Positions 1-9,195 of a stretch of DNA of 64,000 bases are shown piece by piece. Each line of letters starts with the position of its first letter. The stretch's first letter is position 1. The position numbers were made by a program, and so were the translations under genes. The stretch covers positions 1-64,000 of the forward strand of contig JABSSL010000022.1 in assembly GCA_013214355.1 (NCBI GenBank). Direction: 5' to 3'. The stretch comes from Saprospiraceae bacterium. Its GTDB lineage: Bacteria; Bacteroidota; Bacteroidia; Chitinophagales; Saprospiraceae. The notes beneath the pieces were generated by a model. It was not told the DNA's origin. It searched no databases and saw only the letters and a program-made list of their open reading frames with translations.

Positions 1-375
1 GATTTTGACTAAGCTAAGCCTTTTTCTTTGCATTTGATACTTCAATAGTTATAGTTTAGCACATTCAATTACTTATACATCAGCCCTTTATTGATCCACA
101 AACCCTTTTTGAGGACGCCCTACGTAGTGTCGTAAAGGCTAGCATTTGCCAAGGGTAGTGCGTTGAAAAATGCTGACTTGAAAACCATACCTTTGTATTG
201 CATCCCACTAATTAAGTCTCCCAAAGAACCCTTTCAGGTTATCCAAAAGGCAGGAGTAGTTTATCTTTTGTGAACGCTTGCGTTCGCCGGTGTCTTGACC
301 GTCTTTTGAAGATGTTTCGGTACACCCTTTCATAACTACTGCTACTAATTTGTTACATCAACTACTAAGCTCAAC
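1..375. other. Intergenic leader, no gene seen
   Basis: No convincing coding frame is visible upstream of the first gene. A sequence matching the Bacteroidota -7 box TAnnTTTG lies at 188-195 (TACCTTTG). A TTG at 163-165 could be its -33 element, but the 22-bp gap is slightly longer than the usual 19-21. If used, it leaves a leader of about 175 nt before the ATG at 376. Confidence 0.4.
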
Positions 376-996
376 ATGAATCACTTACTCTTGTTTGCAA
401 CAGCTGGACTCGAAGGACTAAGCCAACCTTGGCATTGGTCTGTCTCCGGCCTCGCCTTAGCTCTAATTGTTTTTCTGTTAACTTGGATGGGCCGTAAATT
501 TGGTATTTCCAGCTCCTTTGAAGCCATGTGTACATTGGGAGGAGCTGGTCGCAGCATTCCCTACTTCAAGGTGGATCTTACGGGCAAAAGTTGGTTACTA
601 TTCTTAGTGATCGGTACTATTTTGGGCGGGGTGATCGCTGGAGAGTTTTTATCTAGCCCAGCTCCGGTGGATATTTCTGAGGCAACCATTGCCTTCCTAG
701 AGGAAAAGGGAATGAGTTATCCCGCTTCCGATAGTAGTGGAAGAGGATTTATTCCAACCAGTATTTTCAATTGGACCAATACAGCAGGTGTCATCGCCGC
801 CTTGGCAGGTGGATTTTTAGTAGGGTTTGGGGCGCGTTATGGTCGTGGTTGTACCTCTGGGCACGCTATTACCGGGATGGCACATTTACAATTACCTTCC
901 TTACTTACCGTTATTGGATTCTTCATTGGTGGTCTCATTACCACTCACCTAGTATTGCCTTGGCTCCTTAAGTTTCTAGTGGGAGACCTTGCCTAG
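376..996 (+). CDS. YeeE/YedE family membrane protein, larger subunit of a pair
   Basis: A 206-residue polytopic membrane protein of the YeeE/YedE (sulfur transport, TsuA-like) superfamily. Family members import thiosulfate or related sulfur species through the inner membrane using conserved cysteines. The diagnostic stretch is GRGCTSGHAITG near residue 160, which carries the Cys and the S-G-H signature. Hydrophobic segments are visible at about residues 20-38, 70-90, 135-155 and 175-200. It is about half the size of E. coli YeeE. The next gene, on the same strand 52 bp downstream, supplies the complementary half, which is the usual split arrangement in Bacteroidota. The substrate is inferred from the family only. 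Confidence 0.85.
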   Translation: MNHLLLFATAGLEGLSQPWHWSVSGLALALIVFLLTWMGRKFGISSSFEAMCTLGGAGRSIPYFKVDLTGKSWLLFLVIGTILGGVIAGEFLSSPAPVDISEATIAFLEEKGMSYPASDSSGRGFIPTSIFNWTNTAGVIAALAGGFLVGFGARYGRGCTSGHAITGMAHLQLPSLLTVIGFFIGGLITTHLVLPWLLKFLVGDLA

Positions 997-1048
997 TCTT
1001 TGAGCATTAGTGACATGTTTCAAAACAGTTTCTTAAAAGCATACAATC

Positions 1049-1468
1049 ATGTTTCGCAATATATCTTTTCTAGCCGTTGGAGTTTTCTTTGGTATTACAA
1101 TGACGAAGTCAGAAGCCATTTCCTGGTATCGCATTGTAGAGATGTTCCGTTTTGAGAGTTTTCATATGTATGGCATTATTGGTGTTGCCGTGGCGGCTAG
1201 CGCCTTCATCATTTGGCTGATGAAATACACCCAAATGAAGACGCTGGATGATAAATTAGTAGAGGTGCCTAATCCAATGACCCTCAATGTAAAAAGGCAC
1301 TTGCTAGCCGGAAGTATTTTTGGTTTAGGTTGGGCTTTGATTGGAAGTTGTCCAGGTCCCATATACGTGCTTCTAGGCAATGGATACTCTATCCTTTTGC
1401 TAGTACTAGCTGGTGCCTTACTAGGTGTCTTAGCTTATGGAACGATCGGGCAGAAACTACCGCATTAA
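1049..1468 (+). CDS. YeeE/YedE (DUF6691-type) membrane protein, smaller subunit
   Basis: A 139-residue membrane protein that pairs with the YeeE/YedE gene just upstream. The family signature IGSCPGPIYVLLGNG (about residues 108-122) carries the conserved Cys-Pro-Gly. Four hydrophobic segments are visible, at about residues 3-18, 38-58, 92-112 and 116-134. The two half-size proteins probably assemble into one sulfur-compound channel (inference). The stop lies only 15 bp from the stop of the convergent MFS gene, so the two transcripts must terminate within or across each other. Confidence 0.83.
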   Translation: MFRNISFLAVGVFFGITMTKSEAISWYRIVEMFRFESFHMYGIIGVAVAASAFIIWLMKYTQMKTLDDKLVEVPNPMTLNVKRHLLAGSIFGLGWALIGSCPGPIYVLLGNGYSILLLVLAGALLGVLAYGTIGQKLPH

Positions 1469-1483
1469 GCTTCTTTAAGCCAG

Positions 1484-2644
1484 CTATTGGTAGGTGGTTG
1501 GACTAAGTTTGCGCTCTGTTCGCTTGCGTAGATTGAAACTCAAAAGCGTCATAATGATGAAGAGAAATGCAATCAGCCCCATGGCAATTCTGAGATCCTG
1601 CCAATCTGCAACAAAGCCAATAATTGGTGGTCCAAAGAGAAAGCCAGAATAACCGATGGTGGTAACCATACTGATGCCAACACCGGGTTTAACACCTGGC
1701 ATGTTACCCGCAACACTGAAAGCTATCGGCACGATGGTAGCCAGTCCCAGCCCTACCAAGAAAAAACCAGTGATGGCAGCAAAGGGAGAAAGAACTCCGA
1801 CACTAAGACCAATCCCAAATAAGGCGATCAAACTGCTATTTATCAATAACTTACCATCGCCCCAGTTGGCACGTAAGCGGTCTCCCACAAACCGACCTAA
1901 CATCATCGCCATAGAAAAAGCCGCTAAGCCGATTGGTGCTAGAGACGGAGAAGCTTTCACGATTTTTTCCAGATAATTGGTGGTCCAGTCTGCCATGGCA
2001 CCCTCGCCTAACATGCAGCAGAAGGCAATTAAACCAATCCCAAGCAGTGCTTTACTAGGCATGCGCAAGCCACCCTCCCCAGCTTCTGTTTCTACAACTT
2101 CATCTGGTATAAGGTTTCGAATGCCCCACAAAACGGGCAAAACGCAAAGCAAGACGCATGAAAACAGATGAGGAAATAGGTCTATCTCGAAGCGGGTATA
2201 CAAGGCTCCAGTTCCTGCACCAATCATCATCCCCGCACTAAAAATGGCGTGAAAGGAGGACATGATTGGGCGTTTGTATTCTTTTTCCACCAGTACCGCC
2301 TGGGCGTTCATAGCTACATCTTTCATTCCCGTAAAACTTCCCATGAAAAAGAAAATGACACCCAACATAATCAAGTTGGTGGCCAATGGAATCAGTGGAA
2401 TGCTGGAAATGAATAGTAACGCACAAATGGCAGTGATGCGATGACTTCCATAGCGAGCTATTAGGAAACCCGCCAAAGGCATGGCCACCAAAGCGCCAAT
2501 TGAGATGCACAACAACATGATGCCTAAGGTGCTATTGTCCAGCGCATAGATCTCTTGAACTCGAGGGATACGCGAAACCCAATTGGCATATAGAAATCCA
2601 TTGACAAAGAAGAAGATATTAACGGCAAGTCGATTGCGGCCCAT
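1484..2644 (-). CDS. MFS transporter (YbjJ / fucose-permease-like)
   Basis: A 386-residue major facilitator superfamily permease of normal length, with about 12 hydrophobic segments spread evenly along the protein. The N-terminal region (WVSRIPRVQEIY, about residues 22-33, then a long TM2 and the loop ARYGSHRITA) resembles the YbjJ and FucP-like branch of MFS sugar or drug:H+ transporters. The substrate cannot be read from the sequence. The ATG at 2644 gives a short basic start followed directly by the first membrane segment. The gene is convergent with the sulfur-transport pair and divergent from the lactonase-like gene. Confidence 0.85.
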   Translation of the reverse strand: MGRNRLAVNIFFFVNGFLYANWVSRIPRVQEIYALDNSTLGIMLLCISIGALVAMPLAGFLIARYGSHRITAICALLFISSIPLIPLATNLIMLGVIFFFMGSFTGMKDVAMNAQAVLVEKEYKRPIMSSFHAIFSAGMMIGAGTGALYTRFEIDLFPHLFSCVLLCVLPVLWGIRNLIPDEVVETEAGEGGLRMPSKALLGIGLIAFCCMLGEGAMADWTTNYLEKIVKASPSLAPIGLAAFSMAMMLGRFVGDRLRANWGDGKLLINSSLIALFGIGLSVGVLSPFAAITGFFLVGLGLATIVPIAFSVAGNMPGVKPGVGISMVTTIGYSGFLFGPPIIGFVADWQDLRIAMGLIAFLFIIMTLLSFNLRKRTERKLSPTTYQ

Positions 2645-2992
2645 TTTCTGCGCTTTTTAGTCACTTTAAGTTAAAGCAGTGTAATAGAAGTAGTCGAGAA
2701 ATATCTATTGTCAGACTACTTGCAATGGCGCACCGAAGTAAAGCCTATATGCAGGGCTCAGCAAGTGAAGGACTACACTTGGAAGAGATCTATGCTGTTT
2801 TACCTAAATGCTGCCTTGTTGTATTTCCTAGTCGTGTTGTGTACAAAACTACATTGCTTTCCGAGGGAGAAAAAGAACAACTTTTGCTATTGCTGATACT
2901 TTTTTAACCAGATTCTGTAAAAAACTGCTTGGTCCAAGCTCAAATTGACTAGAATCGATTCTATTTTGCAGGGCAAAACAAAACGCACCAAC
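2645..2992. other. Divergent intergenic region
   Basis: About 350 bp separate the divergent MFS and lactonase genes and should hold both promoters. Short open frames at 2708-2907 on the plus strand have no recognisable composition or start signal, and I do not consider them genes. No clear inverted repeat or perfect TAnnTTTG box was found. Confidence 0.4.
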
Positions 2993-4099
2993 ATGAAAAA
3001 GCTACCATTCATTCTTTACTTTCTAAGCTTTAATGCAATTGTCTTTGGGCAATCCTCCATTCTGTACATCGGTACTTTTAGCGAACGGGGAAGTGAGGGT
3101 ATTTATGTCTTCGAATTTGATCAGGAGACTGCCGATGCCCTGCAAATTCAGACCTTGGATCATTTGGCAAGCCCGAGTTATCTATGCTTGCATCCAAACG
3201 GCAAGTATTTATACAGTGGAAATCGAGCTTCTATCGTTGAAGGAAAAAAGTGGGGCTCTTTAAGCGCCTTTAGGGTGGGCGATGACGGGCAGATTAAGCA
3301 TTTAAATGACGCTTCTGGCCTAGATGAAGGAACCTGTTATATTTCCACTGACCATTCTGGGAAACAGGTGTACATCGCCAATTATGCCGGCGGGAGTATG
3401 GCTGCTTACCAATTGGAAGCGGATGGCTCCATCGGGGAACTGATTGCTAGCCATGATCATCAACGGGAAAATGGCCCTGAGGCCCATTGCCATGCTGCGG
3501 TTCCTTCCCCGGATAATCGCTTTCTGTACGTACCAGATCTTGGTAACGATGAGGTGACAGCCTATCGGATTCGGACGGGGGCGGGTAAATTGAAAAAAAG
3601 TGCCAATCGCTCTTTGACCGTCACTAAAGGGAATGGCCCTCGACATTTTATCTTTCATCCAAATGGTAAATGGGCCTTTGTGGCGGAGGAGCTTTCATCC
3701 AGTGTTTTATCCATGGCCTACCGAAAAAATGGACGCTTGCGTGAGGTGGATCGCAAGAGTACCTTACCCGACGATTATCAGGAAAAGAATAAGGTAGCAG
3801 ATATCCATATTCACCCCAGTGGACGATGGTTGTACGTCTCGAACCGTGGGCACAATAGTTTGGCTATCTATGAAGTGGATTCTAGTTCGGGCAGGCTAAG
3901 AACCGTAGGCCACCAAAGCACGCTGGGAGATTGGCCACGCGGATTTATGATCACGCCAAATGGTAAATTTCTCTTGGTGGCTAATAGGAGAACAGATAAC
4001 ATTGCTATTTTTGAAATTGATACAGCTACTGGTCAGTTGAAAGATACCGGTAAGCAAATCAAAATTCCCGCACCTGTCTGTTTGAAGATGAAACCCTGA
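2993..4099 (+). CDS. Secreted lactonase-family beta-propeller protein
   Basis: A 368-residue seven-bladed propeller of the lactonase / 6-phosphogluconolactonase (YbhE/Pgl-like) family. Recurrent blade motifs are visible: LYIGTF at the start, then repeated HPNGKYLY-, DNRFLYVPDLG- and HPSGRWLYVSNRG-type strands, and a final ITPNGKFLLVAN. The EAHCH segment near residue 160 matches the conserved family site. I chose the ATG at 2993 because it yields a signal peptide (KK, hydrophobic core, cut near Gly-Gln at about residue 21). An upstream in-frame start would add 16 charged residues. Export argues against a cytoplasmic pentose-phosphate role, so the true substrate is unknown. It lies 39 bp before the DUF885-like gene, possibly in one operon. 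Confidence 0.85.
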   Translation: MKKLPFILYFLSFNAIVFGQSSILYIGTFSERGSEGIYVFEFDQETADALQIQTLDHLASPSYLCLHPNGKYLYSGNRASIVEGKKWGSLSAFRVGDDGQIKHLNDASGLDEGTCYISTDHSGKQVYIANYAGGSMAAYQLEADGSIGELIASHDHQRENGPEAHCHAAVPSPDNRFLYVPDLGNDEVTAYRIRTGAGKLKKSANRSLTVTKGNGPRHFIFHPNGKWAFVAEELSSSVLSMAYRKNGRLREVDRKSTLPDDYQEKNKVADIHIHPSGRWLYVSNRGHNSLAIYEVDSSSGRLRTVGHQSTLGDWPRGFMITPNGKFLLVANRRTDNIAIFEIDTATGQLKDTGKQIKIPAPVCLKMKP

Positions 4100-4138
4100 G
4101 TTTCCTCCAATTCTCCCTCACTAGTTAAAATTTAATTC

Positions 4139-5815
4139 ATGTTTCGACAATCCTATTCTGTATTATTCCTTTTAGTCTTTACTCTGCTCATGGCTTGTGA
4201 AAACGCTACTGCACCGCAAGATGAAGCGCCTAATGTCTCTAGCTCTGACCGCTACGAGGATTTAGTTAGTCTCTTCAAAGAATGGCGCGATTTTGAATCT
4301 CCGCCCCTCTTGGACGGCGCCCCAGACTATACCGCCGCCACCTTCGAAAGCCGCTGGCCCGAATTCAAACAACTACAGGCACAGCTAGAGGCCATAAAAT
4401 ATGAGGACTGGCCAATTCCTCAACAAGTTGACTGGCACATTGTCTGGGCTGAAATGAATGGCTACGATTTTAACCATCGGGTGCTGAAGCCTTGGGTACG
4501 GGATCCCGCTTTCTACAAATCCCTGTGGGAGTATCGCAGTGATGTGCCAGCTCACGAGGGACCTACGCACCATGGCACTACTGAAATTTGGACCTATGAA
4601 TTTCCGCTGAGTACTTCAGAAAGGGAACGGCTATTAGGAGACCTCAAGGTTATTCCGGCTTTGAATACCCAGGCTAAGCAGAATTTGACGGGGAACGCTA
4701 AAGACCTCTGGGTGGCAGGCATTAGAGATATTGATAGTCAAGCTAAAAACCTAGCTAAGATCCTAGAGCGTGAGGGAGTGAAGGAGGATAATGATCTGGT
4801 AAATTCCATTCAAGAGGCCATTAGCTCGACGGAAGATTTAGCGACATGGTTGAGAGAACAAGCACCGAATAAGACTGGCCCTTCTGGGATTGGCAAGGAC
4901 AATTACACTTGGTATATGCAAAACGTACACCTGGTACCTTTGACTTGGGAAGATGAAGTCATGATCCTAAAGCATGAGTTGGCCAGAGCTTGGAGTTCGC
5001 TGAAGCTTGAGGAACACCGAAATCGAGACTTGCCTGAACTCATTCCGGCTGACAGCCCCGCTGCTTACGACGCGATGGCTGAGCGCTCTGCCCAGAGTTT
5101 TATGAAGTTTCTGGAGGAAGATGATATCGTAACGGTGAAGGAATACTTCGAACCCGCATTGCGAGAACATCTCGGCGCCTTTGTTCCCGCCGAGACGCGT
5201 AATTTCTTTTGGATTACAGCACATTTGGACCAACGGCCGCTATACTCTCATTTCTACCATTGGTTTGAGCTGGCTCGCATGGATACGGAGCCTCATGCTA
5301 GTGAAATCAGGAGAGAACCTTTACTCTACAATATTTTCGACTCTCGCAATGAGGGGGTTGCTACTGGCGTAGAAGAATTCTTTATGGAGGCAGGTCTTTA
5401 TGATGATGATCCCAGAGTTAGGGAGATTGTCTACATCATGATTGCGCAGCGAGCGGCTCGAGGGTTAGGGTCTTTATATGCTCATGCCAATGAGATGACC
5501 ATGACGGAAGCAGGTGGCATTCATTCTGAGTACACCCCACGGGGTTGGATGAAAACGGAAAAGGAATTACTCATTTTTGAGCAGCATCTGTATTTGCGAC
5601 AACCCGGTTATGGTACCAGCTACATTACTGGTAAACATCTTCTTAGAAATACTATGGCAGAGTATGCCCGTGGCAAGGAGGCGAAAGGTGAACCCTTCGA
5701 ATTAAAGGCCTTCTTTGATGGACTCAACTCAATTGGATGTATCCCTATGATCTTGGGAGAATGGGAGATAACGGGTCAAGGAGAACAAGCAGCGAAGATC
5801 GTAGCTAGCAAGTAA
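4139..5815 (+). CDS. DUF885-like lipoprotein
   Basis: A 558-residue lipoprotein: a hydrophobic signal ends in a lipobox (LLMAC, Cys at about residue 20) followed by an acidic linker. The C-terminal half carries the segments [29 protein letters not shown] and [15 protein letters not shown], which resemble DUF885 family proteins (uncharacterised, predicted peptidase-like fold, often about 600 aa). No standard HExxH site is present; KHELARAW (about residue 279) is the nearest similar stretch. The function is unknown. It probably sits in the outer membrane or periplasm. The gene follows the lactonase-like gene by 39 bp and is convergent with RNase H. Confidence 0.6.
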   Translation: MFRQSYSVLFLLVFTLLMACENATAPQDEAPNVSSSDRYEDLVSLFKEWRDFESPPLLDGAPDYTAATFESRWPEFKQLQAQLEAIKYEDWPIPQQVDWHIVWAEMNGYDFNHRVLKPWVRDPAFYKSLWEYRSDVPAHEGPTHHGTTEIWTYEFPLSTSERERLLGDLKVIPALNTQAKQNLTGNAKDLWVAGIRDIDSQAKNLAKILEREGVKEDNDLVNSIQEAISSTEDLATWLREQAPNKTGPSGIGKDNYTWYMQNVHLVPLTWEDEVMILKHELARAWSSLKLEEHRNRDLPELIPADSPAAYDAMAERSAQSFMKFLEEDDIVTVKEYFEPALREHLGAFVPAETRNFFWITAHLDQRPLYSHFYHWFELARMDTEPHASEIRREPLLYNIFDSRNEGVATGVEEFFMEAGLYDDDPRVREIVYIMIAQRAARGLGSLYAHANEMTMTEAGGIHSEYTPRGWMKTEKELLIFEQHLYLRQPGYGTSYITGKHLLRNTMAEYARGKEAKGEPFELKAFFDGLNSIGCIPMILGEWEITGQGEQAAKIVASK

Positions 5816-5823
5816 GAAACTGG

Positions 5824-5891
5824 TTAAGGGAGAAAGTTTAGCGTTTAAGGTTTATGGCAATCTAACCAACCAAGCAATCTTTCTCCCTTAA
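5824..5891. terminator. 13-bp inverted repeat between convergent genes
   Basis: A perfect 13-bp inverted repeat, TTAAGGGAGAAAG (5824-5836) and CTTTCTCCCTTAA (5879-5891), spans a 42-nt interval between the stops of the DUF885-like gene and the RNase H gene. The right side continues with an A/T-rich run of TAAACATT-like copies. It could end transcription from both sides, but the loop is long and there is no strong U tract, so a repeat-element origin is equally possible. Confidence 0.4.
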
Positions 5892-5930
5892 ACATTATAC
5901 ACTAAACATTAAACATTCAACATTACAAAC

Positions 5931-6566
5931 CTATTTCCTACCAAAATCCGCAGGAATCTCCCCCCAATTCTCGGTATCCCATTTCATGATCTTGTTGGAA
6001 TAAGTATTGCTTTTAAGCCATTTTTCGGCTCTGCTGATTAACTCCAATAGACGGGCAGTACGGGGAGAATGCTTGAGGGTTGTATTGGCCTTTTTCTTAC
6101 GGACCCAGCCCATCGCAATTTTGGAATCGGTATAGATGGGGGTATCCTTCCCTTCCTTCTGGAACATGGCTAAGGCATGCACGATGGCTAGGAATTCACC
6201 AATGTTATTGGTGCCTAAGGCGAATTTTTGGTGGAAAATTCGCTGGCCAGTGACCGTGTTTACGCCCTGATACTCCATCACACCTGGGTTACCAGCACAG
6301 GCTGCATCCACGGAGATACTGTCCCAAACAATATTAGCATCTTTCGGGGGGGATTTAGGCTTGCTTTTACTACCGCTCTTGCTGCTGCTTTTTGTGTAGT
6401 CCTTAAACTGACCTAGGTAGGCGTCCTCTGCTTCCGCTCGCGTGGGAAAGCCCTTATATTTAGCACCCGGATAACCTTTGATCTGCTGCTGGCATTCCGT
6501 CCAGGAACCATAAACTCCAGGCTCTAATCCTTCCCATACCACGTAGAACTTATTTTTTTTCGCCAT
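5931..6566 (-). CDS. rnhA: Ribonuclease H with N-terminal RNA-DNA hybrid-binding (viroplasmin) domain
   Basis: A 211-residue RNase HI that cleaves the RNA strand of RNA-DNA hybrids (R-loops, primers). The N-terminus (about residues 4-48, YVVWEGLEPGVYGSW then YKGFPTRAEAEDAY) is the caulimovirus-viroplasmin-like hybrid-binding domain. The RNase H fold begins at about residue 80. Visible catalytic acidic residues are Asp in SVDAAC, Glu in NIGEFLAIVHAL and Asp in YTDSKIAM. A longer frame with 11 extra residues exists upstream. The ATG at 6566 is preferred because it starts directly at the conserved MAKKNKFYVVW and because a -7 box overlaps the longer form (6572-6579). Confidence 0.9.
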   Translation of the reverse strand: MAKKNKFYVVWEGLEPGVYGSWTECQQQIKGYPGAKYKGFPTRAEAEDAYLGQFKDYTKSSSKSGSKSKPKSPPKDANIVWDSISVDAACAGNPGVMEYQGVNTVTGQRIFHQKFALGTNNIGEFLAIVHALAMFQKEGKDTPIYTDSKIAMGWVRKKKANTTLKHSPRTARLLELISRAEKWLKSNTYSNKIMKWDTENWGEIPADFGRK

Positions 6567-6648
6567 AGCGGCAAAACTACAAAAATCGCCTCGACACACA
6601 CCAAAACAATCTTAATAATAATCTATACTTTTGCGGCAAATCACCATT
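6567..6648. promoter_or_regulatory. Divergent promoter region of rnhA and tatD
   Basis: The 82-bp gap between divergent genes holds two -7 matches. TACTTTTG at 6626-6633 points toward tatD. On the minus strand TAGTTTTG at 6572-6579 points toward rnhA. A minus-strand TTG at 6602-6604 could be the rnhA -33 element, but with a 22-bp gap. No good -33 is seen for tatD. Confidence 0.45.
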
Positions 6649-7419
6649 ATGGAATTGATAGATACGCATACCCATTTGTATGCCAAAAGATTTGAGTCGG
6701 ACCGGGCCGCTATGATACAAAGAGCCAAGGATGCTGGGATTAGTGCCTGCTACCTGCCGAATATTGATAGTGAATCCATTCCAGGTATGATGCAGTTGGA
6801 AGCGGACTACCCAGGTTATTGTTTTCCCATGATGGGATTACATCCCTGTTCCGTTAAAGAGGATTACGAGAAAGAATTAGCTATAGTAAAGGATTGGTTA
6901 GAAAAACGCCCCTTCGTAGCAGTAGGGGAGATTGGGATCGACCTATATTGGGACAAGACGTTCTTTGAGCAACAAAAGAAGGCCTTTATTCAGCAGGCGG
7001 AATGGGCGATTGAATATGATATTCCGATCGTGATTCATTCTAGAGAATCAATAGACATTTTGATCGATCTAATCCGAGACATCAACGATCCTCGCTTGAG
7101 AGGGATATTTCACTGCTTTACGGGCGACCGTGCACAGGCACAGTCAATCATAGAGCTAGGGTTCTTGATGGGAATTGGAGGAGTGGTAACTTTCAAGAAC
7201 GGTGGTCTCGCGGAGACGGTTTCCGATATTGAAATTGAACACTTGGTGTTGGAAACAGATGCACCTTATTTGGCACCTAAGCCCTACCGCGGGAAACGAA
7301 ATGAATCAGCCTACGTTCGCCTGATCGCAGAAAAAATTGCTGAGGTAAAGCAGATATCCCTGGAGGAATTGGCTGAGGTGACTACCCAAAATGCCAGAGC
7401 TTTATTCGGAGCAAATTAA
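6649..7419 (+). CDS. tatD: TatD family metal-dependent deoxyribonuclease
   Basis: A 256-residue TIM-barrel hydrolase of the TatD/YcfH family, magnesium-dependent 3'-5' DNases acting in DNA repair and turnover. Metal ligands are visible: DTHTHLY at the N-terminus, Glu in VGEIGIDLYWD, His in IVIHSRES, His in FHCFTG and Asp in LETDAPYLAPKPYRGKRNES. Length and motif order match the family. The ATG at 6649 was chosen because it sits two residues before the conserved DTHTH; an upstream TTG at 6631 would overlap the candidate -7 box. Confidence 0.93.
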   Translation: MELIDTHTHLYAKRFESDRAAMIQRAKDAGISACYLPNIDSESIPGMMQLEADYPGYCFPMMGLHPCSVKEDYEKELAIVKDWLEKRPFVAVGEIGIDLYWDKTFFEQQKKAFIQQAEWAIEYDIPIVIHSRESIDILIDLIRDINDPRLRGIFHCFTGDRAQAQSIIELGFLMGIGGVVTFKNGGLAETVSDIEIEHLVLETDAPYLAPKPYRGKRNESAYVRLIAEKIAEVKQISLEELAEVTTQNARALFGAN

Positions 7420-7727
7420 AGCAGGAGTGCTCTTTTATACTCTGGTTGAAGGACCTGATTATGAGCTGGTTTTATAGTAGAATTAGTGCTGGTTTTAGGA
7501 CTTGTATATGAGGCGTTTAAGGGGGCTTGAGGGCGAGAAAACCTGGTGCCGGCAGCTACGGCAGAGATAGGAAATTTGGTGGATTGAATGCCAAATCACA
7601 ATCAAAAACCGGACTCGGGTTCATACGAAGTGAAAAAATTTTGAATTGTAACATCTTTTTACAATTTTTGTGACTTCACATTATGTGTTAAAAAGTTCTT
7701 AATATTTATTTTTACGAGTGAGGCAAA
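7420..7727. other. Intergenic region with an 8-bp inverted repeat
   Basis: About 300 bp between tatD and the tRNA without a supportable gene. A perfect inverted repeat AATTGTAA (7644-7651) / TTACAATT (7659-7666) with a 7-nt loop, followed by TTTG, may be a weak terminator or an operator. The tRNA promoter should lie in the A/T-rich stretch at 7660-7720, but no exact TAnnTTTG box was found. Confidence 0.4.
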
Positions 7728-7815
7728 GGAGAGGTGCTCGAGTGGCTGAAGAGGCACGCCTGGAAAGCGTGTATACCCCTAAAGGGTATCGAGGGTTCGA
7801 ATCCCTCTCTCTCCG
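7728..7815 (+). tRNA. tRNA-Ser (anticodon GGA)
   Basis: An 88-nt type II tRNA. The acceptor stem GGAGAGG (7728-7734) pairs with TCTCTCC (7808-7814), with a final G-T wobble, and the discriminator is G at 7815. The anticodon arm is CACGC-CTGGAAA-GCGTG, giving anticodon GGA for Ser UCC/UCU. The long variable arm (ACCC/GGGT pairing around 7775-7790) is typical of serine tRNAs. The T arm contains GGTTCGAATCC. CCA is not encoded after the discriminator (next bases CAACC), so it must be added post-transcriptionally. Confidence 0.97.
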
Positions 7816-7863
7816 CAACCAAGCTCATTCAAAAACTAAAATAATCGTAAAACCTTATTGACT

Positions 7864-8655
7864 ATGCGAAAATTATTAGCGCTACTGCTTGTTATGGGAT
7901 TAGCAGTATTTTCGAGCAGCGTCGTATATGCACAGCAAAGCACAGGTGACGAACAAACTGAGGTACTATTGGCACAGGCGAGTTCTGATCAAGCAGCTAG
8001 TTCATCGGATTCTGCGTCTGACTCTGGTTTCCAATTGTTGAAAAAGTATTTCATCGATGGTGACTGGCGTTTCATGAGCTTCGTACTTGTTTGTTTGATT
8101 CTTGGTTTGGCGTTCTGTATCGAGCGTATCATTACCTTGAACATTGCTACGACCAACACGGACAAGCTATTAGCACGGATTGACGAAAACCTTAAGAATG
8201 GCGACATGGAAGGAGCCATGGAGGTTTGTAAGTCTACGCAAGGGCCAACTGCAAGTATCTTGTATGAAGGTCTTAAGAGTGCAAAAGACGGTCCAGAAGC
8301 AGTAGAAAAAGCTATTGTTGCCTACGGTGGTGTTCAAATGGGCTTGCTAGAACGCGGCTTGGTTTGGATTTCTCTTTTCATCGCTATCGCACCGATGCTT
8401 GGTTTCATGGGTACGGTAATCGGTATGATTCAGGCATTCGACCGTATTGAGGCAGTGGGTGACCTTTCGCCTTCAGTAGTTGCCGGTGGTATTAAAGTGG
8501 CACTATTGACTACAGTATTCGGTTTGATCGTGGCTATTATCTTGCAGATCTTTTACAACTACATCGTTAACAAGATCGACGGTATCGTTAACAAGATGGA
8601 AGATGCGTCTATTGCATTGGTAGACATCTTGGCTGACAACAACGTATTCAAGTAA
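7864..8655 (+). CDS. exbB: MotA/TolQ/ExbB proton channel family protein
   Basis: A 263-residue ExbB-type subunit that, with ExbD, harvests the proton motive force to energise TonB-dependent outer-membrane transport. It begins with a signal-like segment (about residues 2-24, ending AYAQ) and a Ser/Ala/Asp-rich periplasmic linker. It then has three membrane segments at about residues 62-84, 164-188 and 206-232. The ExbB core is visible in GLVWISLFIAIAPMLGFMGT and in SPSVVAGGIKVALLTTVFGL, which hold the conserved TM2/TM3 helices. I chose the ATG at 7864 over a TTG two codons earlier. It starts the four-gene cluster. The extra cleaved N-terminus is common in Bacteroidota ExbB. Confidence 0.93.
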   Translation: MRKLLALLLVMGLAVFSSSVVYAQQSTGDEQTEVLLAQASSDQAASSSDSASDSGFQLLKKYFIDGDWRFMSFVLVCLILGLAFCIERIITLNIATTNTDKLLARIDENLKNGDMEGAMEVCKSTQGPTASILYEGLKSAKDGPEAVEKAIVAYGGVQMGLLERGLVWISLFIAIAPMLGFMGTVIGMIQAFDRIEAVGDLSPSVVAGGIKVALLTTVFGLIVAIILQIFYNYIVNKIDGIVNKMEDASIALVDILADNNVFK

Positions 8656-8682
8656 TCATCAACGAGCATTCAAACCACAATT

Positions 8683-9177
8683 ATGTATAAGTTTCTAAAC
8701 AAAAACGGCCAAACTTTAGCCTTCGGCTTGGGTGTTCTTGTTACGATCATATTCATGTTGGGAGCCTTTCCTTCTGCGGGAGACTTCGACTTTGAGAATA
8801 TGACGGATGAGGAGGTGTCAAAAGTCGGTATCTTCGACTTTGGCCTCAAGGCGGCAATCGCCTTAGCAGTCATAGCTGCTGTAGCTTTGGTTCTATTTGG
8901 CATTTATCATATCGCTACCAACCTGAAAGGCTCTCTTAAGGGCTTAATCGGGGTAGCTGCTTTGGTTATCTTGTTCTTCATCGCTTATTCAACGGCTGAT
9001 GGAGTGGCCACTGGTTCTATTGCTGGTGCAGTAGAGAAGTTTGCAGCTTCCGGTAACGGTACTATATCAGAGGGTAATCTTAAATTTATTGGAGGGGGTA
9101 TTACGACTACCGCAATTTTAGTTGTGGTGGCTGCGGCATCCTTTGTGATTTCTGAGATTATCAATTTTTTCAGATAA
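8683..9177 (+). CDS. Uncharacterised membrane protein of the ExbB/ExbD cluster
   Basis: A 164-residue protein with four likely membrane segments (about residues 10-30, 55-78, 86-105 and 138-160). It has a short acidic extracytoplasmic loop after segment one (DFDFENMTDEEVSKVG) and a Gly/Ala-rich loop before segment four. I do not recognise a named family. Its place between exbB and the first exbD, 27 bp after one and 18 bp before the other, implies co-transcription and suggests a role as an accessory subunit or assembly factor of the proton channel (inference). Confidence 0.75.
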   Translation: MYKFLNKNGQTLAFGLGVLVTIIFMLGAFPSAGDFDFENMTDEEVSKVGIFDFGLKAAIALAVIAAVALVLFGIYHIATNLKGSLKGLIGVAALVILFFIAYSTADGVATGSIAGAVEKFAASGNGTISEGNLKFIGGGITTTAILVVVAAASFVISEIINFFR

Positions 9178-9195
9178 AAATAGGAGGTTTCTATC

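Noticed and set aside
2708..2907. Two overlapping small frames between the MFS and lactonase genes
   Set aside because: No recognisable protein features, no start signal, and they lie in a divergent promoter region.
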